Notes: generated from the letters alone by a model not told the origin. DNA of 64,000 nt from Streptomyces nigra (GCF_003074055.1 NZ_CP029043.1:1976501-2040500); one strand, 5' to 3'. Counted from the first letter of the stretch, positions 43,475-52,436 are shown. A program made the numbers and translations.

Positions 43475-44173
43475 ATGGCGAGGAAGGACACGGCAGCGGA
43501 CGCTGCGAACCCCGGGCGACTCAAGCAGATCGCTCTGACCTACAAGATGACCCGCAGGGCCGACAAGAAGATCGGTCTTGTACTCGCGGCTGTCGGAATC
43601 GTCACCTTCGGTGTCTTCCTCGCGATCGGTTTCTTGATCGGGCACCCCATCTATCTCGGCATCCTGGGCCTGCTGCTCGCCTTCCTCGCGACGGCGATCG
43701 TGTTCGGGCGCCGGGCCGAGCGGGCGGCCTTCGGCCAGATGGAGGGCCAGCCGGGCGCTGCGGCGGCCGTCCTGGACAACATCGGACGGGGGTGGACGAC
43801 GACCCCCGCGGTGGCGATGAACCGCAGCCAGGACGTGGTCCACCGGGCCGTCGGCAAGGCCGGCATCGTGCTGGTCGCCGAGGGCAACCCGAACCGGGTG
43901 AAGAGCCTGCTGGCCGCCGAGAAGCGCAAGATGAACCGCATCGTCGCGGACGTCCCGGTGCACGACCTGCTGGTCGGCACGGGCGAAGGCCAGGTCGAGC
44001 TGAAGAAGCTGCGGACCACGATGCTCAAGCTGCCCCGCGTGCTCACCGGCCCCCAGGTGACGGCCACCAACGACCGGCTGCGCGCCATGGGCGACCTGAT
44101 GAGCAACATGCCGCTGCCGAAGGGCCCGATGCCCAAGGGCATGAAGCTGCCGAAGGGCAACTTCCGCCGCTGA
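43475..44173 (+). CDS. DUF4191 membrane protein
   Basis: A 232-aa actinobacterial protein. A short basic N-terminus with a KMTRRADKKIG segment precedes two transmembrane helices (about residues 34-54 and 58-78). The cytoplasmic C-terminal domain has GWTTTPAVAMNRSQDVVHRAVGKAG and ends in a Pro/Lys/Met-rich tail. TAGACT lies 7 nt before the ATG, so a leaderless transcript is likely. Function unknown. Next to lipA in many actinomycetes. Confidence 0.85.
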   Translation: MARKDTAADAANPGRLKQIALTYKMTRRADKKIGLVLAAVGIVTFGVFLAIGFLIGHPIYLGILGLLLAFLATAIVFGRRAERAAFGQMEGQPGAAAAVLDNIGRGWTTTPAVAMNRSQDVVHRAVGKAGIVLVAEGNPNRVKSLLAAEKRKMNRIVADVPVHDLLVGTGEGQVELKKLRTTMLKLPRVLTGPQVTATNDRLRAMGDLMSNMPLPKGPMPKGMKLPKGNFRR

Positions 44174-44180
44174 TCCCTGA

Positions 44181-44225
44181 ACGACGAAGGGGCGCCCGGA
44201 TCGTTTCCGGGCGCCCCTTCGTCGT
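44181..44225. terminator. Strong bidirectional terminator
   Basis: A perfect 20-bp stem (arms 44181-44200 and 44206-44225, loop TCGTT) lies between the convergent DUF4191 and RDD genes. Confidence 0.9.
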
Positions 44226-44261
44226 ACGCGGATGTACGCGGATGCATCTGAAGCCCGGACG

Positions 44262-44729
44262 CTAGAGGCGGACCTCGACGGTGCCCGCCAGCCGGTCGTG
44301 CAGCCCGCGCCCGTCGCGGTCCCAGATCAGGGCCGGGAGGGCGAGGCAGAGCAGGGCGGTGCGCGCCAGGGCCCGCACCGGGTTGACGGTGCCGCTGTCG
44401 AGGGCGACCACGCGCAGGCCGAAGAGGCGCTTGCCGGGGGTGGAGCCGAGGGTGCCGACCGTGAGCACGCCCATCACGAAGAAGACGAGCAGGGCCCAGT
44501 TGCTGGTGGCCTGGCCATAGCCGTCGGTGAGAAGGCCGTATGCGATCAGGACGCACAGCCCCCAGTCCACGGCCAGGGCGCCGAGCCGCCGTCCGGGGCG
44601 GGCGATGGAGCCCTGGCCGTCCTGCGGAAGGCCGAGCTGCTCCCCCCTGTATCCGAAGTCGACACCGGCTTCCTCGGCGGCCGCGCGGGGGCCGGAGAGC
44701 CAGGATCCGATTGCTTGCCTCTTGTCCAC
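44262..44729 (-). CDS. RDD-family membrane protein
   Basis: A 155-aa protein with an N-terminal cytoplasmic segment, then the RDD domain with the eponymous positions in ARPGRRLGALAVDWGLC and the loop GSTPGKRLFGLRVV. The C-terminus has a third helix and DRDGRGLHDRLAGT. Three transmembrane helices. The role of RDD proteins is generally unknown; some affect ion exchange. The GTG start follows TACCGT by 6 nt, suggesting a leaderless transcript. It is divergent from glnA. Confidence 0.85.
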   Translation of the reverse strand: MDKRQAIGSWLSGPRAAAEEAGVDFGYRGEQLGLPQDGQGSIARPGRRLGALAVDWGLCVLIAYGLLTDGYGQATSNWALLVFFVMGVLTVGTLGSTPGKRLFGLRVVALDSGTVNPVRALARTALLCLALPALIWDRDGRGLHDRLAGTVEVRL

Positions 44730-44792
44730 GTCACCACGGTACTGGGCCCGTTCTGGGATGTGGACAGGTGGGGTGAGAAGGGGGATGTCCGG

Positions 44793-44830
44793 TTAACGTG
44801 TGCGAAACAAATGGGTCACGCCCGAGAAAT
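44793..44830 (+). promoter_or_regulatory. GlnR-type binding site upstream of glnA
   Basis: Four boxes at exact 6-nt spacing: TTAAC (44793-44797), GAAAC (44804-44808), GTCAC (44815-44819) and GAAAT (44826-44830). This fits the published gTnAC-n6-GaAAC tandem consensus of the Streptomyces nitrogen regulator GlnR. A -10-like TAGGGT follows at 44841. GlnR control of glnA is established in S. coelicolor. Confidence 0.9.
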
Positions 44831-44927
44831 CACCCATCCCTAGGGTCGAGTGCAGCGTGTGCCACCCGCACTGGCCGCACGAACGATCTACCACCCCGGC
44901 GGGACGGTCGGGAGTAGGAGGAGCTGG

Positions 44928-46337
44928 ATGTTCCAGAACGCCGACGAGGCCAAGAAGTTCATCGCGGACGAGGACGTCAAGTTCATCGACGTCCGCTTCT
45001 GCGACCTGCCGGGCGTCATGCAGCACTTCTCGCTGCCCGTCGAGGCGTTCGACCCCGACGAGGAGCTGGCGTTCGACGGTTCGTCGATCCGCGGCTTCCA
45101 GGCCATCCACGAGTCCGACATGGCGCTGCGCGCCGACCTGTCGACCGCGCGGGTGGACCCCTTCCGCCGTGACAAGACCCTCAACATCAACTTCTTCATC
45201 CACGACCCGATCACGGGCGAGCAGTACTCCCGTGACCCGCGCAACGTGGCGAAGAAGGCCGAGGCCTACCTGGCGTCGACGGGTATCGCCGACACCGCGT
45301 TCTTCGGCCCCGAGGCGGAGTTCTACGTCTTCGACAGCGTGCGTTTCCGCACGTCGGAGAACGAGTCCTTCTACCACATCGACTCCGAGGCGGGCGCCTG
45401 GAACACCGGCGCCCTCGAGGACAACCGCGGTTACAAGGTCCGCTACAAGGGCGGCTACTTCCCGGTCCCGCCGGTCGACCACTTCGCCGACCTGCGCGCC
45501 GAGATCTCCCTGGAGCTGGCCAAGGCCGGCCTGCAGGTCGAGCGCCAGCACCACGAGGTGGGCACCGCCGGCCAGGCCGAGATCAACTACAAGTTCAACA
45601 CGCTGCTCGCCGCGGCCGACGACCTGCAGCTCTTCAAGTACATCGTGAAGAACGTGGCCTGGCGCAACGGCAAGACCGCGACCTTCATGCCGAAGCCGAT
45701 CTTCGGTGACAACGGCTCGGGCATGCACGTGCACCAGTCCCTGTGGCAGGGCGGCTCCCCGCTCTTCTACGACGAGGCCGGCTACGCGGGCCTGTCGGAC
45801 ATGGCGCGCTACTACATCGGCGGCATCCTCAAGCACGCCCCGTCGCTGCTCGCCTTCACCAACCCGACGGTGAACTCGTACCACCGCCTGGTCCCGGGCT
45901 TCGAGGCGCCGATCAACCTGGTGTACTCGCAGCGCAACCGCTCCGCCGCGATGCGCATCCCGATCACGGGCTCCAACCCGAAGGCCAAGCGCGTCGAGTT
46001 CCGCGCGCCCGACTCCTCCGGCAACCCGTACCTGGCCTTCTCGGCCCTGCTCCTCGCGGGCCTCGACGGCATCAAGAACAAGATCGAGCCGGCCGAGCCG
46101 ATCGACAAGGACCTCTACGAGCTGGCTCCCGAGGAGCACGCCAACGTGGCCCAGGTCCCGACCTCGCTCCCGGCCGTCCTGGACTCGCTCGAGGCCGACC
46201 ACGAGTTCCTGCTCCAGGGTGACGTCTTCACCCCGGACCTGATCGAGACGTGGATCGACTTCAAGCGCACCAACGAGATCGCCCCGCTCCAGCTCCGCCC
46301 GCACCCGCACGAGTTCGAGCTGTACTTCGACGTGTGA
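44928..46337 (+). CDS. glnA: Glutamine synthetase I (GlnA)
   Basis: A 469-aa GSI-beta type enzyme making glutamine from glutamate, ammonia and ATP; dodecameric. It has the beta-grasp DGSSIRGFQ, the catalytic [33 protein letters not shown], and the adenylylation loop with the modifiable Tyr in [11 protein letters not shown]. The ATG at 44928 is preceded by AGGAGGAG. It has its own GlnR-controlled promoter and strong terminator. A second, unrelated-type synthetase (glnII) lies 8.7 kb downstream. Confidence 0.97.
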   Translation: MFQNADEAKKFIADEDVKFIDVRFCDLPGVMQHFSLPVEAFDPDEELAFDGSSIRGFQAIHESDMALRADLSTARVDPFRRDKTLNINFFIHDPITGEQYSRDPRNVAKKAEAYLASTGIADTAFFGPEAEFYVFDSVRFRTSENESFYHIDSEAGAWNTGALEDNRGYKVRYKGGYFPVPPVDHFADLRAEISLELAKAGLQVERQHHEVGTAGQAEINYKFNTLLAAADDLQLFKYIVKNVAWRNGKTATFMPKPIFGDNGSGMHVHQSLWQGGSPLFYDEAGYAGLSDMARYYIGGILKHAPSLLAFTNPTVNSYHRLVPGFEAPINLVYSQRNRSAAMRIPITGSNPKAKRVEFRAPDSSGNPYLAFSALLLAGLDGIKNKIEPAEPIDKDLYELAPEEHANVAQVPTSLPAVLDSLEADHEFLLQGDVFTPDLIETWIDFKRTNEIAPLQLRPHPHEFELYFDV

Positions 46338-46360
46338 TCGAGCCTGCGCTCGGCGACTGA

Positions 46361-46404
46361 CGCCCGCGCCCCCGCCGTCCCGATGGACGGTGGGGGCGCG
46401 GGCG
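46361..46404 (+). terminator. Terminator of glnA
   Basis: A 20-bp stem with one G-T mismatch (arms 46361-46380 and 46385-46404) and a 4-nt loop, followed by TGTGTTCT. Confidence 0.85.
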
Positions 46405-46447
46405 TGTGTTCTATTCTGGGGGGTGGGATCGCACGGGGGTGGAGGCC

Positions 46448-46714
46448 ATGGCCGATTCGCAGCAGGACGATCACGAGCGGGAGTTCGACATCCGGTGGGC
46501 CGATGCCGCCGAGCACAAGGAGCCGTCGGCGCGGGCCCGGATGCTCGCCGCGCGGTGGAAGCACGATCCGCCCGGTCCGGTGCCGTTCCGGCCCGAGCCC
46601 GATCATGTGGCCCGGCGGCACCGCCGTTCCGGCTGGGTGTCCACGGTCGTCGTCCTCGGCAGCGTCGCCGCCGTCGTCCTGCTGCTCGGCTACTTCCGGT
46701 TCACGGCGCCGTAG
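46448..46714 (+). CDS. Small single-pass membrane protein
   Basis: An 88-aa protein starting MADSQQDDHEREFDIRW. It has a charged cytoplasmic N-terminus with PEPDHVARRHRRSG and one C-terminal transmembrane helix (VSTVVVLGSVAAVVLLLGYF). GGAGG lies 3-4 nt before the ATG. It precedes the M48 protease gene by 72 bp on the same strand. Function unknown. Confidence 0.75.
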   Translation: MADSQQDDHEREFDIRWADAAEHKEPSARARMLAARWKHDPPGPVPFRPEPDHVARRHRRSGWVSTVVVLGSVAAVVLLLGYFRFTAP

Positions 46715-46786
46715 CGGCTGCGCGGGGCCGGAACGGGCGGTGCACACTGGCAGGGGGACGAGTGCCTGAGTGCGGGATGGTGCACC

Positions 46787-47704
46787 ATGCGAAGCCGCTT
46801 CCGCAGTGACCGTCGGTTGACCGCCCGGATGGGTGTCACGCTGTTTCTGCTCGGGTTGCTGTACGTGGCGTTCATCGCCGCGCTGATCGTGCTGCTGAAG
46901 TCCTGGGTGCTGGTCGTGGTGATCGTCGCCGCGATGCTGGGCGCCCAGTACTGGTTCTCCGACCGGGTCGCGCTGTTCGCGATGCGCGGGCGGCCCGTGG
47001 AGCGCGAGGAGTACCCCGGGCTGCACGGTGTCGTCGACCGGCTGTGCGCCATGGCCGACATGCCGAAGCCGGTGGTCGCGGTGTCCGACATGGAGATGCC
47101 CAACGCCTTCGCGACCGGCCGCAACGCCGATCACGCCGTGGTCTGTGTGACCACGGGGCTGCTGCGCCGGCTGGAGCGGGACGAGCTGGAGGGCGTGCTC
47201 GCGCACGAGCTGGCACATGTCGCGCACAAGGACGTCGCGGTGATCACCATCGCCTCGTTCCTCGGAGTGATCGCCGGGCTGGTCGTGCGGTTCGCCTTCT
47301 ACTCGCAGCTCTTCGGGGGCGGGCGCCGCGACCAGAACACCGCGGTCGTCCTCGCCGCCGTCATGGGCGTGTCGGCCGCCGTGTACGCGCTCAGCTTTCT
47401 GCTGATCCGGGCCCTGTCCCGGTACCGGGAGCTGGCCGCCGACCGGGCCGCGGCCCTGCTCACCGGCAGGCCCTCGGTGCTGGCCTCCGCGCTCACCAAG
47501 GTCTCCGGCGACCTCGCCCGCATCCCGACGAAGGACCTGCGGACGGCCCAGGCGTTCAACGCCTTCTACTTCACCCCGGCGCTGGGCCGGGAGCCCAATC
47601 TGGCGCGGATCCTCTCCACCCACCCGAGCCTGGAGCAGCGGCTCGAACAGCTGGGGCGGATCTCCGCCGAGCTGGGTGAGCCGACGGCTCCCGGAGGGGC
47701 GTGA
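46787..47704 (+). CDS. htpX: M48 membrane metalloprotease (HtpX-like)
   Basis: A 305-aa membrane protease that degrades misfolded membrane proteins. Two N-terminal transmembrane helices (about 15-55), zinc motif HELAH with the third ligand Glu in YRELAADRAAALL, and MPNAFATGRN of the family. A further hydrophobic segment follows the HExxH. The ATG is preceded by GGGATGG. It overlaps or abuts pspAB directly. HtpX and Psp proteins are linked in membrane-stress responses, which agrees with the pairing here. Confidence 0.9.
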   Translation: MRSRFRSDRRLTARMGVTLFLLGLLYVAFIAALIVLLKSWVLVVVIVAAMLGAQYWFSDRVALFAMRGRPVEREEYPGLHGVVDRLCAMADMPKPVVAVSDMEMPNAFATGRNADHAVVCVTTGLLRRLERDELEGVLAHELAHVAHKDVAVITIASFLGVIAGLVVRFAFYSQLFGGGRRDQNTAVVLAAVMGVSAAVYALSFLLIRALSRYRELAADRAAALLTGRPSVLASALTKVSGDLARIPTKDLRTAQAFNAFYFTPALGREPNLARILSTHPSLEQRLEQLGRISAELGEPTAPGGA

Positions 47705-47706
47705 CC

Positions 47707-48306
47707 ATGGGGCTGCTGGACATCCTGCTGGGCCGCAGCAAGCCGGCGGCACCCGATCTCGACCAGCTGTTCGGGCTGCCGTCGGCGGCCGTGACACTGG
47801 AGGCGGCGACCGGCTTCCGGCCGACCGGCAGCGGCGCGGTGTGCTTCGCGACGGTGGAGGGCGCGGCGTTCACACAGACGCACCGGGAGGTGCGGGCACT
47901 GCTGGACGCGGACGCCGGGCGGGAGGGACCCCCGGTGGAGCTGACCCGGGACGACTACGGCTACTCGTGGCTGGTCTCGCGCCGCTCCCCCGACGAGCTG
48001 CCCGACCTGGTCAACGATCTGCACGCGGTGAACAGCGCGATGGAGGCCGACGGGTTCGGCCCGCAACTGCTGTGCTCACTGGCGGGCTTCGAGGGGACGG
48101 AGGGAGACGGCGACCGGGGTCGCCGTCTCGCTCTCGTCTATCTGTACAAGCGCGGCACCTTCTACCCGTTCGCCCCGCTGCCCGGCAGGCCGGAGCGGCG
48201 GGACAACGCGCTGGAGCTGCGGGTGAAGGCCGCCCTCGCGGGCGACCTGCGGATGGAGGAGGACCTCGGCCGCTGGTTCCCGGTCTGGGGCGCCCCCGGG
48301 CTGTGA
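47707..48306 (+). CDS. pspAB: PspA-associated protein PspAB
   Basis: A 199-aa cytoplasmic protein beginning MGLLDILLGRSKPA, the typical start of PspAB, with PDLDQLFGLPSAAVTLEA and DLRMEEDLGRWFPVW at the end. GGAGG lies 9 nt before the ATG at 47707. A GTG at 47701 overlapping the htpX stop (GTGA) is an alternative start. The role in the Psp response is inferred from gene association only. Confidence 0.82.
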   Translation: MGLLDILLGRSKPAAPDLDQLFGLPSAAVTLEAATGFRPTGSGAVCFATVEGAAFTQTHREVRALLDADAGREGPPVELTRDDYGYSWLVSRRSPDELPDLVNDLHAVNSAMEADGFGPQLLCSLAGFEGTEGDGDRGRRLALVYLYKRGTFYPFAPLPGRPERRDNALELRVKAALAGDLRMEEDLGRWFPVWGAPGL

Positions 48307-48319
48307 ACGGGGGCGCCCC
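48287..48319 (+). terminator. Hairpin overlapping the pspAB stop codon
   Basis: GGGGCGCCCCCG and CGGGGGCGCCCC form a perfect 12-bp stem; the TGA stop of pspAB lies in the 9-nt loop. Confidence 0.6.
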
Positions 48320-48349
48320 GACCGGCCGCGGTCACCACCGCGGGTCGTC

Positions 48350-48634
48350 TCAGTTGGCCTTCTCGCGCGCCTGACGGCGGGCCTCGAAGGGGCGCTCACG
48401 ACGGTAGCGGCGCTCCCACTTGGCCTGGGTGTCACGACGCTCGCGATAGCTGCGGTAGTCGGCCGGCGCGCCGCCGCCCGCCGCGCCTCCCCCGGCTCCG
48501 CCGCTGGGCGCGGAGGAGCCTCTGCCGTACTGGACGTAGAGGAGGAGCACGGCGACGGCGGCCAGCCAGTAGACGTGGTTTCCGAATCCGAGGATCACCA
48601 GGACGACGGTCCCGGACATGACGATGGTGCCCAT
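48350..48634 (-). CDS. Small membrane protein with Gly/Ala-rich linker
   Basis: A 94-aa protein starting MGTIVMSGTVVLVILGFGNH. One or two hydrophobic helices (residues 4-35), a Gly/Ala/Ser linker (40-56), and a highly charged C-terminus (SYRERRDTQAKWERRYRRE). GGAGG lies 6 nt before the ATG. The charged tail could bind lipid head groups or nucleic acid. No recognised family. Confidence 0.72.
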   Translation of the reverse strand: MGTIVMSGTVVLVILGFGNHVYWLAAVAVLLLYVQYGRGSSAPSGGAGGGAAGGGAPADYRSYRERRDTQAKWERRYRRERPFEARRQAREKAN

Positions 48635-48871
48635 CACGGGCCTCCGTGGGCGTGGGTGGATCTGAGCGGTGATCGGATGTCCCCGGCGGGGCGCTGGGGA
48701 GGGCGGCCGTCCGTCGGTGCCGTAGAGAGTAGCCCCGAGTCTCCGGACGGGCGCCCGTCCTGCGGGAAACGGCGAGGTCTGCTCCGTTACGCGTGTCCAG
48801 GGTAGGGATCCGGTCACAGGCCGTGCACCTCCTTTTCCCGGGGGCGCGTGCGCCGTGAATGAATGGGGCGC

Positions 48872-49618
48872 ATGACCGAGCTCTCCTCCTTCACATGCGC
48901 CCATGACGGTGAACGGCTCAGCGGGGTGTACGGCGGTCCCGCCGCCGGGCCCGGGGTGCCGGCGGTCGTCCTGCTGCACGGCGCGGGTCCGGGCACCAAG
49001 GACCGGCTGCTGCCGCTGCTCGCCGACATCGCCGCCCGGGGCTGTCACAGCCTGGCCTTCGACTTCTCGGGGCACGGCGAAAGCACCGGTGAGCAGAAGG
49101 AGTTGAGTCTGCGCCGGCGTCTGGAGCAGACGGTCGCCGTGATCGACGCGCGGGTCCCGGCGGAGGCGCCGCTGGTCGTGGTCGGGTTCAGCATGAGCGG
49201 GCAGACCGCCGCGGACGTCGTCGCGCACTACGGGGAGCGGGTGGCGGCGGTGGGGCTGTGCGCGCCCGCGGTGTATGCCGCCGAGGCGTGGGACATGCCG
49301 TTCGGCTCGGGGGACGGGCGGTTCGGCGAGATCATCCGCAGGCCGGGCGGCTGGCGCGGGGCGCCCGCGCTGGACGTGCTGCGGACGTACGCCGGACGGG
49401 CCGTGCTCGCGGTCCCGGAGACGGACGCGGTGATTCCGGCGGAGGTGACGGGGGCGGTGCGGGATGCGCTGAGCGCCCGTGCCCGGTTCACCCGGTTCGA
49501 CGTACGGGGTGCGGAGCACATGCTGGGCCTGTGGTTCGAGACGCACGCGGAGGACCGCCGGACGTTCGTGGACGCCCTCCTGGACGACTGGCCGGTCCCG
49601 GCGGGGCCGCACGCCTGA
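48872..49618 (+). CDS. Alpha/beta hydrolase
   Basis: A 248-aa hydrolase. It has the oxyanion-hole region LLHGAGPGTKDR, DFSGHGESTG, the nucleophile elbow VGFSMSG, an acidic residue in AVPETDAVIP and the catalytic His in RGAEHMLGLW. Similar to dienelactone-hydrolase and thioesterase-like cytosolic enzymes; the substrate is unknown. Start ATG 48872; ATG 48863 is an alternative, and neither has a strong ribosome-binding site. The upstream 237-bp gap shows nothing notable. Confidence 0.85.
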   Translation: MTELSSFTCAHDGERLSGVYGGPAAGPGVPAVVLLHGAGPGTKDRLLPLLADIAARGCHSLAFDFSGHGESTGEQKELSLRRRLEQTVAVIDARVPAEAPLVVVGFSMSGQTAADVVAHYGERVAAVGLCAPAVYAAEAWDMPFGSGDGRFGEIIRRPGGWRGAPALDVLRTYAGRAVLAVPETDAVIPAEVTGAVRDALSARARFTRFDVRGAEHMLGLWFETHAEDRRTFVDALLDDWPVPAGPHA

Positions 49619-49665
49619 GGCACCGCCCGGCCACCCGGCGTAACGATGGACCGTTCGGCGGGGGG

Positions 49666-51015
49666 TCATACGCCCGGCGCCGCCGCGATCACCCCCGCCG
49701 CGATCGCCGCGCCCAGCGTGGTGTGGTCGGTGACGGTCTGGTCGGCGTAGGCGAAGGCGAAGTCGGTCACCGCGTGGTCGAAGGTGTCGGAGCCGCCGAG
49801 GTAGGCAGCGATGGCGATGCGGTCGCCGGAGCGGGCGTGGGCGCGGGCCAGGGCGGTGCCGCACAGCCGGGCGTAGGCCAGCAGGTCCCCGGGCCTCATG
49901 CCGGCGACGTCGGCGGAGCCCTTCATGTCCCGCAGCTGCCGCCAGTAGAAGGCGCGCCCCTGCGGCCCCGACATCCAGCCGAGAAAAATGTCGCTCGCGG
50001 CCTGCAGCAGCCGTTGCCCGGCGACGACCCTGTGTCCCGGATGGGTGTACGGGCCGCCCGGCAGATGCTCCTCCAGGGCCGACTGCCGGGCCTCCTTGAT
50101 CTGGAGGAAGAGGGGGTCGTCGGCGTCCCGCCCGGTGAGCAGCACGATGAAGCAGCGCAGTCCGACGCTGCCGACGCCGACGACCTTGCGGGCGGCGTCG
50201 ACGAACCGGTAGCGGTCCAGGAGCAGCCGGCGTTCCTCGGAGAGCGTCGAGCGGTAGTCGCTGAAGACCTTGCGCAGGGAGGCCATGTCGGCGACGCCGG
50301 CGGGCTCCAGGAGCGGCGGGTCGTGGATGATGCGCCGGCGCCCGTCGACGACCTCGGTGAGCTTGCCGTAGGCGCGCAGGCTGGTGCGCCTACGGGCGCG
50401 GCCGAGGGTGGCCTCGGCGCGGTGCCGGTCGCGGGCGGAGCGGACCAGCGGCAGGAGCTGTTCGGTGTCGAGGCGCATGTACCAGACGTCGAGTTCGCCG
50501 AGCCGGGCGAGCCGGTGCATGGCGGTGCGGTACGCGGCGACGGCCTCCCGGGCGGCGCGCCCGGCCTTGGCATCCGGGTGGCCGTTCTCGCGGGCGGCGA
50601 CCACGACCGAGGCGGCGAGGCGTTTGACGTCCCATTCGAAGGGGCCCGGGAACGTCTCGTCGAAGTCGTTGAGGTCGAACAGCAGGGAGCGTTCGGGTGA
50701 GGCGTACAGGCCGAAGTTGAGCAGGTGGGCGTCGCCGCACAGCTGGACGGTCAGGCCGGTGTGCGGGGTGGCGGCGAGGTCGGCCGCCATCACGGCGGCG
50801 GCGCCGCGCAGGAACGCGAAGGGCGAGGCGGCCATCCTCCCGTACCGGATGGGCAGCAGCTCGGCCAGCCGGTCGCGCCCCTGGCGTTCCAGTACGGCGA
50901 CCGGGTCGGGCCGGTCGAGGGACGCGGTCCAGCGGGCGTGCTCGGAGCGGCGGACGCGCTGCCGGGCGGCCCGGCCCTGTTCGGCCCGGCCGGCGGGTGT
51001 GCCGGGGGCGGTCAT
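49666..51015 (-). CDS. DUF2252 protein
   Basis: A 449-aa protein of the DUF2252 family, which resembles aminoglycoside-phosphotransferase/kinase folds. Characteristic motifs are CGDAHLLNFG (brenner-like HGD loop variant), DLNDFDETFPGPFEWDVKRLAAS, and GLRCFIVLL. The ATG at 51015 fits the family start at MTAPGTPAGRAEQ. The kinase-like residues suggest phosphotransfer, but no substrate is known for the family. The 5' intergenic region 51016-51249 shows no clear promoter. Confidence 0.85.
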   Translation of the reverse strand: MTAPGTPAGRAEQGRAARQRVRRSEHARWTASLDRPDPVAVLERQGRDRLAELLPIRYGRMAASPFAFLRGAAAVMAADLAATPHTGLTVQLCGDAHLLNFGLYASPERSLLFDLNDFDETFPGPFEWDVKRLAASVVVAARENGHPDAKAGRAAREAVAAYRTAMHRLARLGELDVWYMRLDTEQLLPLVRSARDRHRAEATLGRARRRTSLRAYGKLTEVVDGRRRIIHDPPLLEPAGVADMASLRKVFSDYRSTLSEERRLLLDRYRFVDAARKVVGVGSVGLRCFIVLLTGRDADDPLFLQIKEARQSALEEHLPGGPYTHPGHRVVAGQRLLQAASDIFLGWMSGPQGRAFYWRQLRDMKGSADVAGMRPGDLLAYARLCGTALARAHARSGDRIAIAAYLGGSDTFDHAVTDFAFAYADQTVTDHTTLGAAIAAGVIAAAPGV

Positions 51016-51249
51016 GCGCGGCCCACGCGCGCGTGCCGGGGCTCGCGGGGCAGGCGGGACCGGGTGGGCGCCCCCGGGGACCGCGCGCACCGTCCCGGGG
51101 CCCGGTGGGTCAGCCGCCGTACGCCGTCCCTGTCCATCGTGCCTCCCGCTGCCGCCCTCGCTGCTGGACGCGGTCGCCGTGACCCCTGTTGGCAGTGAAG
51201 GCGGGGCGGGGGGCGTGCGCATGCCGAATACGGCGAACGGGTGACACGG

Positions 51250-51281
51250 GCCGGGTGCCCCCGTCGACGGGAGCACCCGGC
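51250..51281 (-). terminator. Strong hairpin next to element B
   Basis: GCCGGGTGC and GCACCCGGC (51250-51258 and 51273-51281) enclose a second palindrome CCCGTCGACGGG, giving an almost continuous stem of about 15 bp. It lies downstream of the minus-strand gene at 51523 and may terminate read-through from it. Confidence 0.6.
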
Positions 51282-51290
51282 GCCCCGGGC

Positions 51291-51526
51291 CTGGGTCGTG
51301 TCCGTAAAGTCGCGTCGTCCGCCCGTAGGGCGGGCCGAGCGGCGTCCGGTGCGTGCTCTGGGGGTACCCCCTGCTCGAAGAGCTGGGGGAGTGCCGGACG
51401 GGCTCCCGCGTACTGGTTGTACGCGGGAGCCCGGCCGGTGCGGCGAGTGGGGGTCCCCCCTGCTCGAAGAGCTTGGGGGAGTGCCGGACGTCGAACGGCA
51501 GGCGGGACTTTGCGGACACGGCCTAG
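51291..51526. mobile_element. MITE-like element B
   Basis: A 236-bp non-coding element with 21-bp terminal inverted repeats (51291-51311 and 51506-51526; 3 mismatches; core CGTGTCCG and AAAGTC). The interior contains two copies of a CTCCCCCA...TCGAGCAGG...CCCCC motif (around 51361-51395 and 51447-51482). It also shares the segments CGCCCG-N-AGGGCGGG and CGCGTACTGG with element A. The right end supplies the TAG stop of the adjacent minus-strand gene. No transposase. Confidence 0.75.
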
Positions 51527-51909
51527 CGGGCGTACCTCATCAGGGCCCGGACCATGTGGCAGGTGGTCTCGGACGGCGGGTGGACGCCGATCGTCTCCGC
51601 GGCGCTGCGGATCCGGTCGTTGCGCGCCTGGTCGGGCAGGTAGACGCCCATGTCGAGGAGCGCTATCGCGAGGCGCATCGCCTTGAGCCGGCGGTTGTGC
51701 GTGACGTACCACTCGCGGGGGCGGCCCGGCGGCAGCGCCCGCTTCTCGACGGGTGCGTACGGCGAGTCGAGCAGGACCGGACGGCGGGCGGTGGACTGGG
51801 TGCGCGTCGGCTTGCGGGTGGGCTTCGGCTTCAGTGCGGCAGCGGGCACAGGCATCCTCCTGTCGCGGACGAGCGCCGCCCGGACGGGCCCGGTGACGCT
51901 CTCGAACAC
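51523..51909 (-). CDS. Basic protein of unknown function
   Basis: A 128-aa protein. The N-terminal half is basic and Pro/Thr-rich (KPKPTRKPTRTQSTARRP). The C-terminal half is helical (WYVTHNRRLKAMRLAIALLDMGVYL ... CHMVRALMRYAR). The GTG at 51909 was chosen because TAGACT lies 7 nt upstream, fitting a leaderless transcript. TTG 51939 and ATG 51855 (with AGGAGG directly abutting it) are alternatives. The stop codon belongs to MITE-like element B. Function unknown. Confidence 0.6.
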   Translation of the reverse strand: MFESVTGPVRAALVRDRRMPVPAAALKPKPTRKPTRTQSTARRPVLLDSPYAPVEKRALPPGRPREWYVTHNRRLKAMRLAIALLDMGVYLPDQARNDRIRSAAETIGVHPPSETTCHMVRALMRYAR

Positions 51910-52070
51910 TGACTCCAGTCTACTGGCCGCCACTGACAATCGGGGGCTCCAGACGTCCAGGAAATCGCCTGGTCAGTACGGAAATTGTCGTTCCCTCAGC
52001 CCCTTCGTGAGCGATGTGCGCACACCGGCCGGAAAATCGAACAGCGGAGGTCGCGGATACCCTGTGCGGC

Positions 52071-52436
52071 ATGGAGATCTGGATCAACCCGGCCTGTTCC
52101 ATGTGCCGCGGCGCGCTGAGCCTGCTGGACGCCGAGGGCGCCGACTACACCGTCCGCCGCTATCTGGAGGACGTCCCCACCGAGGACGAGATCCGGGACG
52201 TCCTCGGCCGGCTCGGTCTCGAGCCCTGGGACATCACCCGCACCCAGGAGGCCGACGCCGGGGAGCTCGGACTCAGGGACTGGCCCCGGGACGCGGACGC
52301 GCGGGACCGGTGGGTGAAGGCGCTCGCCGCGCACCCCCGGCTGATCCAGCGCCCCATCATCACCGCCCAGGACGGCACGGCCGTGGTCGGGCGGTCCGAG
52401 GAGGCGGTCCGGGACGCGCTGTCCCGCGAGGGCTGA
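52071..52436 (+). CDS. ArsC/Spx-family thioredoxin-fold protein
   Basis: A 121-aa protein with the active-site CxxC motif in NPACSMCRGA near the N-terminus, YTVRRYLEDVPT and the RPIITAQDGTAVVGR segment typical of the ArsC family (cis-Pro). Arsenate reductase activity is possible, but no ars genes are nearby, and the CxxC in place of CX5R leaves a thiol-redox role open. TACCCT lies 7 nt before the ATG, fitting a leaderless transcript. Confidence 0.85.
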   Translation: MEIWINPACSMCRGALSLLDAEGADYTVRRYLEDVPTEDEIRDVLGRLGLEPWDITRTQEADAGELGLRDWPRDADARDRWVKALAAHPRLIQRPIITAQDGTAVVGRSEEAVRDALSREG

